NCBI GenBank assembly: GCA_963781215.1
Contig: CAWAFE010000002.1
Coordinates: 62,001-126,000 of the forward strand
Reading direction: 5' to 3'
From: AP-15 sp963781215
GTDB taxonomy: Bacteria; Pseudomonadota; Alphaproteobacteria; ATCC43930; CGMCC-115725
Length of the DNA stretch: 64,000 bases
In this document: positions 51,362-60,183 of the stretch, in pieces
Position numbering within the stretch: position 1 is the stretch's first letter
Layout: every line of letters begins with the position of its first letter
Notes under the pieces: generated by a model
Told to the model about the DNA's origin: nothing
Databases searched by the model: none
What the model saw: the letters and a program-made list of their open reading frames with translations, nothing else
Made by a program: the position numbers and the translations under genes

Positions 51362-52735
51362 TCATATCGCTCCGGGCTCGGCGGCGGGGGCTTCGAGATC
51401 GGCGAGGGCGCCGACGGTGATCGGCGTGAAGGGGGCGCGCGGGCGAAAGGTGCCGATCTCGGCGATCGGCCGGCCGAGCTCGTCGGCCATGACGGCCGCC
51501 GCCACCGGCCCGCAGATCCGGCCCTGACAAGGCCCCATGCCGCAACGGGTGAAGGCCTTCAGCTGGTTGGGGCCTTGCGCGCCGAGCCGGGCGGCGCGCC
51601 GGATCCGGCCGACCGACACCTCCTCGCAGCGGCAGGCGACGATGTCGTCGTCGTCCGGGGCCAGCACCCGGCGCGACGGCCGGTAGAGGCGGTCGAGAAA
51701 CGGCCGCGCGGCACGCTCATGGTCGAGCGCCGTCCGGATCGGCTGGGCGCGGCGGTCGCGCTCGGCGGCGCCGATACGGCCGAGAAGCGTGGCGGCGTCG
51801 AGTGCCGCGAGCCGTCCCGACAGCGCCGCCGCCTCGGCGCCCAGAATGCCGCCGCCATCTCCCGCCACGGCGAGGCAAGGGAGGCTCGTCTGGCCCCAGG
51901 CGTCGAGCGCCGGGCGCCAGCAAAGCTGTGCCTCGTCCCACTCGTGGCGCAATTGCAGGGCGAGGCTGACCTGCACGTTCGGGATGACGCCTTCGTGCAC
52001 AAAGAGGTGCTCGGCGGCGATTTCGCCTCCCTCCCAGGCGACCCGTTCGAGGCCGTGGCACCCGAGCGCCCGCAGCCCACGCACGCCGCGCCGGATCGGG
52101 ATGCCGGCTCGCTTCACCGCCGCGATCAATCCCAGCCCTTTGATCAGCATCCGGCGGCCCGGCAGCCGCCGCGCCGCCTCGCGGTAATTCTCCCATGGCG
52201 TCGTTTCGAGGATCGCGGCGGGCGGCGCGCCGGCGCGTGCGAGCTGGCCCGCCACCAGGTAGAGAAGCGGGCCCTGCCCGGCCAGCACGGCGCGGCCTTC
52301 CGGAACGAGGTCGGACGATTTCAGCATGATTTGCGCCGCACCTGCGGTCATCACGCCGGGGAGCGTCCAGCCCGGGATCGGCGCCGGCCGCTCGATGGCC
52401 CCGGTCGCCAGCAGCACCCGGCGCGCCCTCACGGTTTGGCTGCGCCCGTCGGAGGCGAGATAGAGCGTGCCGTCGGGATCGAGGTGCCACAGGCTGGTGT
52501 TCGGCCGGTAGTCGACCGGGCTCGCGCGCAATGCGGCGGCGAGCGGCCGGCCGGCGAGGTAGTCCGGCCCGAGCGAGGTATTGCTGTGGGCGCGTTCGAC
52601 GGCGCGATAGATCTGGCCGCCTGGCGTCGCCTGCTCGTCGATCAGCATCGTGTCGAGCCCGAGCTCGGCCGCGAGGACGGCGGCGGCCATGCCGGCCGGG
52701 CCGGCGCCGACGATTGCGAATTCGACCGCGATCAT
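51362..52735 (-). CDS. FAD-dependent oxidoreductase, HcnB / opine-oxidase subunit A-like
   Basis: A 457-residue flavoprotein. The N-terminal FAD motif is VEFAIVGAGPAGMAAAVLAAE. A second dinucleotide region lies near VLAGQGPLLYLVAGQLA, and the C-terminus has a BFD-like [2Fe-2S] segment with cysteines in CRCEEVSVG and CGMGPCQGRICG. This layout is that of HcnB and of the A subunit of octopine/nopaline oxidases, which oxidise amines or amino-acid conjugates. The start overlaps the stop of the small ferredoxin-like gene (ATGA). It should form a complex with the two proteins encoded upstream. Confidence 0.88.
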   Translation of the reverse strand: MIAVEFAIVGAGPAGMAAAVLAAELGLDTMLIDEQATPGGQIYRAVERAHSNTSLGPDYLAGRPLAAALRASPVDYRPNTSLWHLDPDGTLYLASDGRSQTVRARRVLLATGAIERPAPIPGWTLPGVMTAGAAQIMLKSSDLVPEGRAVLAGQGPLLYLVAGQLARAGAPPAAILETTPWENYREAARRLPGRRMLIKGLGLIAAVKRAGIPIRRGVRGLRALGCHGLERVAWEGGEIAAEHLFVHEGVIPNVQVSLALQLRHEWDEAQLCWRPALDAWGQTSLPCLAVAGDGGGILGAEAAALSGRLAALDAATLLGRIGAAERDRRAQPIRTALDHERAARPFLDRLYRPSRRVLAPDDDDIVACRCEEVSVGRIRRAARLGAQGPNQLKAFTRCGMGPCQGRICGPVAAAVMADELGRPIAEIGTFRPRAPFTPITVGALADLEAPAAEPGAI

Positions 52736-53034
52736 GCCTCGGGATCGACCTGCCGCGCCCGCCTCTGTCGACGGATTACCATCCCCTGACGCGCTTCGAC
52801 CAGGCAGCTCCGCCGGTTTGGCGCCCCGTCGATCTCGGCGAGGCACTCGAAGCACACCCCCATCATGCAGTAGGGCGCCCGTTCGCTGCCGCCGACCGGG
52901 GTCTCGCGGATGCTGCGCCAGCCGGCGGCGAGCACCGCCGCGGCAGCGGAAGCGCCGGCCGGGATTTCGACGGCGCTCCCCTCGACCGACACCGTGACGG
53001 TCGGCAGCGCCGCGTCAGGCCGCAGCCGGAACAT
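52732..53034 (-). CDS. small (2Fe-2S)-binding subunit, HcnA-like
   Basis: A 100-residue Fer2_4-type protein. The iron-sulfur cysteines are in YCMMGVCFECLAEIDG and the later RSCL, around residues 54-75. In HcnABC and opine oxidases a subunit of this size carries electrons from the flavoproteins. ATG 53034 lies within the last 20 bp of the preceding gene, and its stop overlaps the next start, so all three are tightly coupled. Confidence 0.87.
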   Translation of the reverse strand: MFRLRPDAALPTVTVSVEGSAVEIPAGASAAAAVLAAGWRSIRETPVGGSERAPYCMMGVCFECLAEIDGAPNRRSCLVEARQGMVIRRQRRARQVDPEA

Positions 53035-54130
53035 TGAAACGCTTGGCCGACAACAGGTCGAGCGAGGGGTCGAGCGCGCCGGCCGCGACCATCGGCGCGA
53101 ACAGATCGGCATGCGCGCCGGCGAGCGTCACGCCGCTGTGGCAATTGGCGGTGAAGGCGCCCGGGAAGCGCTCGGACTGGTCGTAGATCGGCAGCCCGTC
53201 GGGCGGCATCACCCGCAATGCGGCCCAGGCGCGCACGATCTGCAGCTCGCGCAGCCACGGGAAGCTGAGCGCCGCGCGCTGGGCGATCGCCTGCATGACC
53301 GCGGGCTTCTGGCTGGTGTCGAACCCCACATCCTCCTGACTGTCGCCGAGCATGATCCCGCCTTCGACGGTCTGGCGGATCGTCGTGGTCGGCATCGGCA
53401 AGACGCGCTGCGCGCGCTCGGTCACCAGAATCTGGCCGCGCTGCGGCCGGACCGGCGCCATGAGACCGAACCGCGGCGCCAGCGCGGCGTTGCCGAGCCC
53501 CGCGGCAAGGACCACTTTCGGCGCCCCGATCTCGCCATCGGCGGTGTGGAAGCGGAAATCGCCGGGTGCGGCCTCGATGTCGCCGACCGTGGTGTTCGGC
53601 AGGTAGCGCCCGCCCTGGTCGACAAAGCCGCGGTGCAACGCGTGCAGCAGGTTGAGCGGGTTGGCGTGGCCGTCATAGGGCGTCCAGGAGGCCCCGGTCA
53701 CCGCGGGCCCAAGGCCGGGCAGCAGGTCGGCGACCTCGTGATGGTCGAGCATGCGGTAGTCGAAGCCGAAATTGCCGGCCTCGACCCGCATCCGCTCCAT
53801 CCTGGCGCGCCGCTCTTCGAATTCGGCCTCGCCGAGGCAGAGGTGCACGCCGCCAGGCTGCTCGTGTCCGACCGCGATCCCGGTGCGCTCCAGGAGCTCG
53901 GCGGCGAGGGCGGGCCATTCGTCGGCCGAGCGCCGGGTCCAGCGCTGGTAGTGCGGCGCGCCGTCACCTTTGCTCTGCACCCAGACGAGCCCGAAATTGC
54001 CGCGCGAGGCGCGATAGGCGACATCGCCCTCGTCGAGGAGCGCCACCCGCAGCCCGTCGCGAACGAGCCCGTAGGCGATCGCCGAGCCGACGAGCCCGCC
54101 GCCGATGACGATCGCGTCGAAACGCTCCAT
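53015..54130 (-). CDS. FAD-binding amine/amino-acid oxidoreductase, DadA/HcnC-like
   Basis: A 371-residue DAO-family flavoprotein. It starts FDAIVIGGGLVGSAIAYGL (FAD motif) and continues with SRGNFGLVWVQSKGDG, DGHANPLNLLHALHRGF, KVVLAAGLGNAAL and a C-terminal GLPIYDQSERFPGAFTANCHSGVTLAGAHADL substrate/FAD region. It corresponds to HcnC or the B subunit of opine oxidases, the site of C-N bond oxidation. The substrate could be an imported amino-acid derivative; not determinable here. It begins 17 bp after the MFS gene. Confidence 0.88.
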   Translation of the reverse strand: MERFDAIVIGGGLVGSAIAYGLVRDGLRVALLDEGDVAYRASRGNFGLVWVQSKGDGAPHYQRWTRRSADEWPALAAELLERTGIAVGHEQPGGVHLCLGEAEFEERRARMERMRVEAGNFGFDYRMLDHHEVADLLPGLGPAVTGASWTPYDGHANPLNLLHALHRGFVDQGGRYLPNTTVGDIEAAPGDFRFHTADGEIGAPKVVLAAGLGNAALAPRFGLMAPVRPQRGQILVTERAQRVLPMPTTTIRQTVEGGIMLGDSQEDVGFDTSQKPAVMQAIAQRAALSFPWLRELQIVRAWAALRVMPPDGLPIYDQSERFPGAFTANCHSGVTLAGAHADLFAPMVAAGALDPSLDLLSAKRFNVPAAA

Positions 54131-54147
54131 GCTGTAATGCGGCTCCT

Positions 54148-55437
54148 CTATCGGCTGCGCAAGGCGGCTCCGGCACTGACCTCGCTGGCGCCGTGCGCGG
54201 CCCGCAGCGGCTTCAACACGGCGAGCGCCATGACCGCCGCGACCGCGTTCATCAATGCCGCGACGAGGAATACCATGTGCCAGCTTCCCGTCGCCGCCGC
54301 CAGGATATTGCCGAACGGCACCAGCAGCGAAGCAGTTCCCTTTGCCGTATAGAGCAGCCCGGCATTGGTCGTAGCGTAGCGGCTGCCGTAGACGTCGGTG
54401 CACGTCGAGGGGAAGAGGCTGTAGATCTCGCCCCAGGCAAAAAAGACGACGCCGCTCAGGATCACGAAATGAACGGGGTCGTGGCCAAAGGCGCCCAATG
54501 CCCAAATCCCCACCGCTTCGAGACCGAAAGCGATGAACATCGTGTTCTCGCGACCGATGTGGTCGGAGACCCAGCCGAAAAACGGCCGCGTCAGCCCGTT
54601 CAGCACGCGGTCGATGGTCAGCGCGAAGGTCAGCGCCGGCAGGGTCAACCCGAGGAGGGTCACCGGCACCTTGGCGATCTGGAAGTCGTTGGCGATCGGC
54701 GCCAATTGGGCGGTCGCCATCAGGCCACCGGCGCCGACCAGGATGAACATCACATACATGACCCAGAAGATCGGCGAGGCAAGCATTTCAAAGGGCGTGT
54801 AGTCGCGCGCCGACTGCCGCACGCGCGTCGAAGCCGGCGCCTCACCCGCCCGCGGAGCCCGCAGCAGCAGCGACAACAGCACGACGACGATGCCTTGGCC
54901 GAGGCCGAACCACAGGAACGTCGCCTCGTAGCCGTGCGACTGGATCATGCCCTGGATCGGGATGATGGTCAGCGCGGATCCGGCGCCGAAGCCGGCGGCG
55001 GTCAGCCCCGCGGCGAGGCCGCGATGATCGGGGAACCATTTGAGGGCGTTGCCGATGCAGGTGCCGTAGACCGCACCCGCGCCGATACCGCCGATCGCCG
55101 CGGCGACGTAGAGCATCGGCAACGTGCTGGCGACTGAATTGAGCGCCCAGGCGATTGCGACGAGAATACCGCCGACCAGGACCACGATTCTCGGACCGAA
55201 TCGGTCGACCAGCCAGCCTTCGATCGGGACCAGCCAAGTCTCTGCCAGGACGAAGATGCTAAACGCAATCTGGATCGAGGGACGACCCCAGTGAAACTTG
55301 TTGTCGATCGGCAGCACGAACAAGGTCCAGCCGTATTGCAGGTTGGCGATCATCACCATGCAGATGATGCCGGCCACCAGCTGAGTGGCGCGGACTGACG
55401 GCGGCCGGGCGGCGGCCGAGGCTGAATTCGATGACAT
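54148..55437 (-). CDS. MFS transporter, oxalate/formate antiporter (OxlT) type
   Basis: A 429-residue twelve-helix carrier. It starts with the OFA-family element ANLQYGWTLFVLPI in helix 1, RVLNGLTRPFFGWVSDHIGR between helices 8 and 9, and SRYATTNAGLLYTAKGTASLLVP in helix 11. The lysine in TAKG corresponds in position to the substrate lysine of OxlT. The family exchanges oxalate for formate or imports other carboxylates. ATG 55437 has GGGAG just before it. It is the first gene of the operon that continues with the HcnCAB-like trio and tauD, so its cargo may be that enzyme's substrate. Confidence 0.87.
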   Translation of the reverse strand: MSSNSASAAARPPSVRATQLVAGIICMVMIANLQYGWTLFVLPIDNKFHWGRPSIQIAFSIFVLAETWLVPIEGWLVDRFGPRIVVLVGGILVAIAWALNSVASTLPMLYVAAAIGGIGAGAVYGTCIGNALKWFPDHRGLAAGLTAAGFGAGSALTIIPIQGMIQSHGYEATFLWFGLGQGIVVVLLSLLLRAPRAGEAPASTRVRQSARDYTPFEMLASPIFWVMYVMFILVGAGGLMATAQLAPIANDFQIAKVPVTLLGLTLPALTFALTIDRVLNGLTRPFFGWVSDHIGRENTMFIAFGLEAVGIWALGAFGHDPVHFVILSGVVFFAWGEIYSLFPSTCTDVYGSRYATTNAGLLYTAKGTASLLVPFGNILAAATGSWHMVFLVAALMNAVAAVMALAVLKPLRAAHGASEVSAGAALRSR

Positions 55438-55574
55438 CTCCCATATCCTCCCCTGGATGGTTTTGCGGTTTCGACCGGTTGATCGTAACATAGTTGAAAG
55501 AAGCGACGAGAATCGATGGAACCTGTGGGGCCGTTGTTTCGTTTGATCGGTTCGCACCGGCAGTTGTGGTTACG

Positions 55575-56321
55575 ATGAGCTTTGTCGACCGTATCATCAC
55601 CGGCGCCCGCGAGCTGCCCTTCGGCGGACCGCTCGGCGCATTGCTCGAACGCGCCGCCCGCCAGATCGCGGGCTGGCATCGATTCGGCGAGGGCGAGGGC
55701 CGGGATGCCGACCCGCGCCGGCGCGTCGCCTTCACGATCGCGGTGATCGCGCTCGGCGCCAAGATGGCGAAGGCGGACGGTGCCGTCACCCGCGACGAGG
55801 TCGCGGCGTTTGGCGAGGTTTTTCAGGTCCCACCGGGCGAAGAGGAGCATGTCCGGCTGGTCTTCGACCTTGCCCGCAAGAGCACCGCCGGGTTCGAAAG
55901 CTATGCGCGGCAGGTCGGGCGCCTGTTCGCGGCCGACCTGGCGGTGCTCGAAGATCTCCTCGGCGGCCTCTTTCACATCGCGCTGGCCGACGGCCAGGTC
56001 TGCGCCGCGGAGGACGAATATCTGCGCGAGGTCGCGCGCCATTTCGGGCTGGCGGCGAGCGACTACAGCCGCATCCGGGCGCTCCATGTCGGCGCCGACC
56101 ACGACGGCGGCGAGGATGCGCACGCGATCCTCGGGGTCGACCCGGGGGCGCCGCCGGCCGCGGTTCGCGAGGCCTACCACCGCCTCGTGCGCGAGACCCA
56201 CCCCGACCTGGTGATCGCCCAGGGCCTGCCGCCCGAATGCATCGCGCTGGCGACCGCCCGCGTCGCGCGCATCAACGCCGCCTACGACCGGCTGGCGAGG
56301 GGCGGGGCGCGGCCCTTATGA
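55575..56321 (+). CDS. DjlA-like protein: TerB domain plus J domain
   Basis: A 248-residue protein. Residues 50-165 form a TerB-like helical domain with acidic pairs (AKADGAVTRDEVAAFGEVF and HIALADGQVCAAEDEYL). The C-terminal J domain runs from about 180 (HAILGVDPGAPPAAVREAYHRL) with the HPD tripeptide in RETHPDLV. It should stimulate DnaK. Unlike E. coli DjlA there is no clear N-terminal membrane anchor. The stop overlaps the amidase start. Confidence 0.88.
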   Translation: MSFVDRIITGARELPFGGPLGALLERAARQIAGWHRFGEGEGRDADPRRRVAFTIAVIALGAKMAKADGAVTRDEVAAFGEVFQVPPGEEEHVRLVFDLARKSTAGFESYARQVGRLFAADLAVLEDLLGGLFHIALADGQVCAAEDEYLREVARHFGLAASDYSRIRALHVGADHDGGEDAHAILGVDPGAPPAAVREAYHRLVRETHPDLVIAQGLPPECIALATARVARINAAYDRLARGGARPL

Positions 56322-57034
56322 CCTCGCCGCCGGTTCGCGAGCGGCCGTCGCCGAACCACGACAGCCGCGGCGAGCGGCCGCGCATCGACATGCTGGTGCT
56401 GCACTATACCGGCATGAAGAGCGCCGCGGCGGCGCTCGACCGGCTGTGCGATCCGGCGGCCAGGGTCAGTGCACATTATGTGGTCGAGGAGAACGGCACG
56501 ATCTGGCGGCTCGTCGTCGAGACGCGGCGGGCCTTTCATGCCGGGCGCTCGTGCTGGCAAGGCGAAACCGACCTCAATTTCGTCTCGATCGGGGTTGAGA
56601 TCGTCAACCCCGGCCATGAATGGGGCTATCGGCGGTTCCCCGAGGCGCAGCTGGCGGCGGTCGAAGCGCTGTGCCGCGATATCCTCGCGCGCCATGAGAT
56701 TCCGCCGCACCGGATCGTCGGTCATTCGGATATCGCGCCCGACCGCAAGACCGATCCCGGCGAGCTGTTCGACTGGCCGAGGCTGGCCCGCGCTGGGATC
56801 GGCCTCTGGCCGCAGCCGTCTCGGCGGTCGCCCGAAGCATCCATCGACCATGCCCGCGCGCTCGCCGATCTCGGCGCCATCGGATATGGCTTAGCGCCCG
56901 AAATAGAAGCGGCTGTCGTCACGGCGTTTCAGCGGCATTTCCGGCCCCGTTGCGTCGACGGCGTCATCGACGGCGAGACGGCGGCGCGCCTCGCCGAGGT
57001 GCGCGCGGCCTTCGCCCAATCGCGCCGGGGATAG
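56318..57034 (+). CDS. N-acetylmuramoyl-L-alanine amidase (AmiD-like)
   Basis: A 238-residue amidase_2 enzyme that cuts the muramic acid-L-alanine bond of peptidoglycan or anhydro-muropeptides. Zinc ligands are His29 (LVLHYTG), His136 (IVGHSDIAP) and Asp146 (RKTDPG); Glu94 (IGVEIVN) and Lys144 are catalytic. Residues 165-235 look like a C-terminal peptidoglycan-binding helix bundle (ALADLGAIGYGLAPEIEAAVVTAFQRHF). No clear signal peptide, so it may act in the cytoplasm in wall recycling like AmpD. Start ATG 56318 overlaps the DjlA-like stop. Confidence 0.9.
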   Translation: MTSPPVRERPSPNHDSRGERPRIDMLVLHYTGMKSAAAALDRLCDPAARVSAHYVVEENGTIWRLVVETRRAFHAGRSCWQGETDLNFVSIGVEIVNPGHEWGYRRFPEAQLAAVEALCRDILARHEIPPHRIVGHSDIAPDRKTDPGELFDWPRLARAGIGLWPQPSRRSPEASIDHARALADLGAIGYGLAPEIEAAVVTAFQRHFRPRCVDGVIDGETAARLAEVRAAFAQSRRG

Positions 57035-57037
57035 ACC

Positions 57038-57190
57038 TCAGACAAGCAGACCCAAGGCCTCGGGCAGCGCCTGGAGGTAGGCCGCGGTGTTCCAGACCTC
57101 CGAGATGGCGAGGGCCGCAACGAACAAGGTCGTCGCAATCAATGTCGTAGACCATGCCTTGACGAGCGCCGAGAGAGCCGCATCGGTCAT
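57038..57190 (-). CDS. possible small membrane protein
   Basis: A 50-residue frame with one hydrophobic helix (LIATTLFVAALAISEVW) and a polar start (MTDAALSALVKAWS). No family recognised. It is convergent with the amidase gene, whose stop lies 3 bp away. Supported only by its membrane-helix character and position. Confidence 0.35.
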   Translation of the reverse strand: MTDAALSALVKAWSTTLIATTLFVAALAISEVWNTAAYLQALPEALGLLV

Positions 57191-57318
57191 GCCGGACACC
57201 TTTGATCCCGAGTTCAGGGTGAGGCAGGGGCCGCACCCGCCCGGCATCATTCTCGTCCGATTTGGCAAAGATTCCGTAGTGGACCCGGCCACAACTCCCG
57301 CGCTGTCGCGCCGAAAGC

Positions 57319-57486
57319 CTATTCGAGCCGCTTGTCGTCGATCTCCTTTGCAGCGTGCTCGCGCTCGCGCCGGTCCTTGTCGCGTTCCGCCTTGCTGCGG
57401 CCGAAACGAACTCGGTTCTGCGCCGCCTGCCGCTCCGCCTCTGCGCGCTCGCGCCGCTTACGAAATTTGTTGAGGTTGACGATCAT
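57319..57486 (-). CDS. DUF4169 family small protein
   Basis: A 55-residue, highly charged protein starting MIVNLNKFRKRRERAEAE and continuing AAQNRVRFGRSKAERDKDRR, the DUF4169 signature (xNLNxFRKxxxRAxxexxAaeNRxxFGRtKaE). Almost entirely helical, rich in Arg, Lys and Glu. Widespread in alphaproteobacteria, function unknown. ATG 57486 is an unambiguous start. The IS5-like remnant lies just upstream. Confidence 0.75.
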   Translation of the reverse strand: MIVNLNKFRKRRERAEAERQAAQNRVRFGRSKAERDKDRREREHAAKEIDDKRLE

Positions 57487-57536
57487 CGACAGGCTCCGGG
57501 TTTGGTTGCGGGCACCATTCAGGTACGATGGCGGAG

Positions 57537-57841
57537 CGGCGGCCGCTGGCCCAGCCCGTGGCCTGCGTCAGTTGCGGTTCCATCAGCAGATAGCACAGCT
57601 TGGACGGCTGGCCGGCCGCCTTGCGGTAGAGCCGCGCCGCGGGGTCGGCGCGCGAGTGGTGGATCGCCTTCGAGCCCTTCTCGCCGCGGAAATCGCGCTC
57701 GCTGTTGCACCCGGCAGCGGCCGGCTTGCCGCCGCCGCCTTGCCCTTCGCCAGGCGGCCGGTCCTGCGGCTGGAAGCTCTTCATCGCCGCCCAGGCCTCG
57801 ATCAGCGTGCCCCCGGCCTTCGTGTTTCGTCCCGCAAGATT
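57537..57841 (-). pseudogene. IS5-type transposase remnant
   Basis: A minus-strand frame still reads GGTLIEAWAAMKSFQP, NSERDFRGEKGSKAIHH and DPAARLYRKAAGQPSKLCY followed by LTQATG, which are blocks of IS5-group transposases (the first contains the D of the DDE triad). The block GHALMENRNG that should follow LCY is missing, and neither the N- nor the C-terminal third is present. The element is therefore dead. It lies between hpnH and the DUF4169 gene. Confidence 0.65.
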
Positions 57842-58014
57842 GGACCACGACCCCGCGCACCCGCGCCTACATCCGGCAGAGCAGCGCCTCGAACAGTGCA
57901 GCTGGCCCGCGAGCCTCGGCATCCACAGCCGCACCGTGGCGCGCTGGAAGGCCCGCAGCGAAGTGGTCGACCGCTCCACCCGCCCGCATCGAATCATCCG
58001 AAATCGGCTGAACA

Positions 58015-59118
58015 CTAGCTCAGCCGGGCCATCACCTCTTCCACGTGCCGCGAGAGCACGTATTCGGCCGGGCGCTGCCGGTCGAGCGGGATTTCGGGCG
58101 CCATCGCGCCTTCGGTGCAAACCCCGCGCAGCGCCACCTTGGCCGCCTTCAACGGGTGGCGCATCGCATCCATGACTGCCGTCGCCTCGTAGCCGCTGTG
58201 CACCATGCAGTCGGCGCATTTCTCGTAATTGCCGGTGCCGTAGGCGTCCCAATCGGTCTCTTCCATCAGCTCCTTGAATGTCTTGGCATAGCCCTCGCCG
58301 AGCAGGTAGCAGGGCCGCTGCCAGCCGAAGAAATTGCGCGTCGGGTTGCCCCAGGGGGTGCAATGGTAGGTCTGGTTGCCGGCAAGGAAATCGAGGAACA
58401 GGCTCGATTGGTTGAAGGACCAATCGTGGCGCCGGCGGGCGAAGATGCCGCGGAACAGCTCCTTGGTGCGGCGGCGGTTCAGAAAGTGCTCCTGGTCGGG
58501 GGCGCGCTCATAGGCGTAGCCCGGCGACACCGTGATCCCGTCGATGCCGATCTTGGTGACTTCGTCGAAAAAGCGCGCGACCCGCTCCGGCTCGGCGTTG
58601 TCGAAGAGGGTGGCGTTGATGTTGACGCGAAAGCCGCGCGCCTTGGCCGCGGAGATCGCGGCGACGGCGCGGTCGTAGACGCCCGCCTGGCAGACCGACC
58701 GATCGTGCTCTTCGCGGTCGCCGTCGAGGTGCACGGTCCAGGCAAAAAACGGGTTGGGCGCGAACTGGTCGATCTTCTTTTCTAGCAGCAGGGCGTTGGT
58801 GCACAGATAGACGAATTTCTTTCGGGCGATGATGCCTTGCGCGATCTTGTCGATCTCGCGATGCAACAGCGGCTCGCCGCCCGCCAGCACCACGACCGGG
58901 GCGCCGCATTCGTCGACTGCGGCGAGGCATTCGTCGACGCTCAAGCGCTGGTTGAGGACCGCGTCCGGATAATCGATCTTGCCGCAGCCGGCGCAGGCCA
59001 GGTTGCAGCGAAACAGCGGCTCGAGCATCAGCACCAAGGGATAGCGCCGAACGCCCTTCAGATGCTGGGCGGCGACATAGGCGCCGACCCGGATCGTTTG
59101 ATGCAGCGAAATGGCCAC
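58015..59118 (-). CDS. hpnH: adenosyl-hopene synthase HpnH (radical SAM)
   Basis: A 367-residue radical SAM enzyme that adds an adenosyl group to diploptene, the first step to extended hopanoids. The [4Fe-4S] cysteines are Cys38, Cys42 and Cys45 (RCNLACAGCGKIDY). HpnH-typical blocks are AGGEPLLH, YLCTNALLLEKKIDQF, WTVHLDGDREEHD and the late CTPWGNPTRNFFGWQRPCYLL and CADCMVHSGYEA. GTG 59118 is preferred because VAISLHQTIRVGAYVAAQHLK matches family starts; an ATG at 59157 would overlap ispH. It is 13 bp after ispH, linking isoprenoid supply with hopanoids. Confidence 0.94.
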   Translation of the reverse strand: MAISLHQTIRVGAYVAAQHLKGVRRYPLVLMLEPLFRCNLACAGCGKIDYPDAVLNQRLSVDECLAAVDECGAPVVVLAGGEPLLHREIDKIAQGIIARKKFVYLCTNALLLEKKIDQFAPNPFFAWTVHLDGDREEHDRSVCQAGVYDRAVAAISAAKARGFRVNINATLFDNAEPERVARFFDEVTKIGIDGITVSPGYAYERAPDQEHFLNRRRTKELFRGIFARRRHDWSFNQSSLFLDFLAGNQTYHCTPWGNPTRNFFGWQRPCYLLGEGYAKTFKELMEETDWDAYGTGNYEKCADCMVHSGYEATAVMDAMRHPLKAAKVALRGVCTEGAMAPEIPLDRQRPAEYVLSRHVEEVMARLS

Positions 59119-59131
59119 GGACGAAACCTCG

Positions 59132-60079
59132 TCAGGAATTGGTGCGCCGACCGGCATGGTCGGCGAGCTGCGACGGCATCCGGAAGCGGACGTTTTCGGT
59201 GACGCCCGGAAGCTCGGCCAGCTCGATCTCGGCGAGCTCGCGCAGCCGGTCGATCAGGTCCTCGACGAGCTCGGCCGGGGCCGATGCGCCGGCGGTGATG
59301 CCGACCGCGGAGACCCCTTCGACCCAGCCGGGATCGAGCGCGCGGGCGTCCTCGATCAGATAGCTCGGGACCCCGGTCTCGGCGGCGATCTCGCGCAGCC
59401 GGTTCGAGTTCGAGCTGTTCGGCGCGCCGACCACGAGGACGACATCGACGATGCCGGCGAGCTCGCGGGCCGCCCGCTGGCGGTTCTGGGTGGCGTAGCA
59501 GATGTCCTTGGTGTCGGGGCCGACGACGGTCGGAAACCGCGCCTTCAAGGCTTCGATGACGGCGCGGGTATCGTCGACGCTGAGCGTCGTCTGGGTAATG
59601 AAGGCGAGCTTGTCGGGGTCAGCGACCTCGAGCGCCGCGACCTCCTCGGGGGTAGAGATCAGATGGACGCGGCCAACGATCCGCCCCATCGTGCCGACGA
59701 TCTCGGGATGGCCGGCATGCCCGATCAAGACGATCTCACGGCCCTGGTTGGCGTAGCGCTGCCCTTCGATATGAACCTTCGAGACGAGCGGGCAGGTCGC
59801 GTCGATCACCGGCAGCCCGCGGTCGGCGGCACGCTCCTCGATCGTGCTGGCGACGCCGTGGGCGCTGAAGATCGTGACGCTGCCCGGCGGAACCTCGTCG
59901 ATCTCGTCGACGAAATGGGCGCCCTTCGCGCGCAGCCGCTCGACCACATGGCGGTTGTGAACGATTTCGTGACGGACATAGATCGGTGGGCCATATTTTT
60001 CGAGCGCGCGCTCGACGATCTCGATCGCTCGTTCGACCCCGGCGCAGAACCCTCTGGGTTGGGCTAGGACGACCCGCAT
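59132..60079 (-). CDS. ispH: 4-hydroxy-3-methylbut-2-enyl diphosphate reductase
   Basis: A 315-residue iron-sulfur enzyme, last step of the MEP isoprenoid pathway, making IPP and DMAPP. Cluster cysteines are Cys12 (RGFCAGVERA), Cys96 (DATCPLVSKVH) and Cys194 (KDICYATQNRQ). Substrate histidines are His41 (HEIVHNRHV), His74 (FSAHGV) and His124 (HAGHPEIVG). ATG 60079 starts the conserved MRVVLAQPRGFCAGV; the upstream frame is not conserved. Divergent from hpnI with about 100 bp between. Confidence 0.96.
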   Translation of the reverse strand: MRVVLAQPRGFCAGVERAIEIVERALEKYGPPIYVRHEIVHNRHVVERLRAKGAHFVDEIDEVPPGSVTIFSAHGVASTIEERAADRGLPVIDATCPLVSKVHIEGQRYANQGREIVLIGHAGHPEIVGTMGRIVGRVHLISTPEEVAALEVADPDKLAFITQTTLSVDDTRAVIEALKARFPTVVGPDTKDICYATQNRQRAARELAGIVDVVLVVGAPNSSNSNRLREIAAETGVPSYLIEDARALDPGWVEGVSAVGITAGASAPAELVEDLIDRLRELAEIELAELPGVTENVRFRMPSQLADHAGRRTNS

Positions 60080-60183
60080 GGTCCCTCTCGTCGCATCGGC
60101 ATGGATATAGGCAGCCACGAAATCCCTGCCACAACTCGCCCCTCGCTGCACGCGCAATCGTAGCAGGGTGCGGCGAGCCGGCC

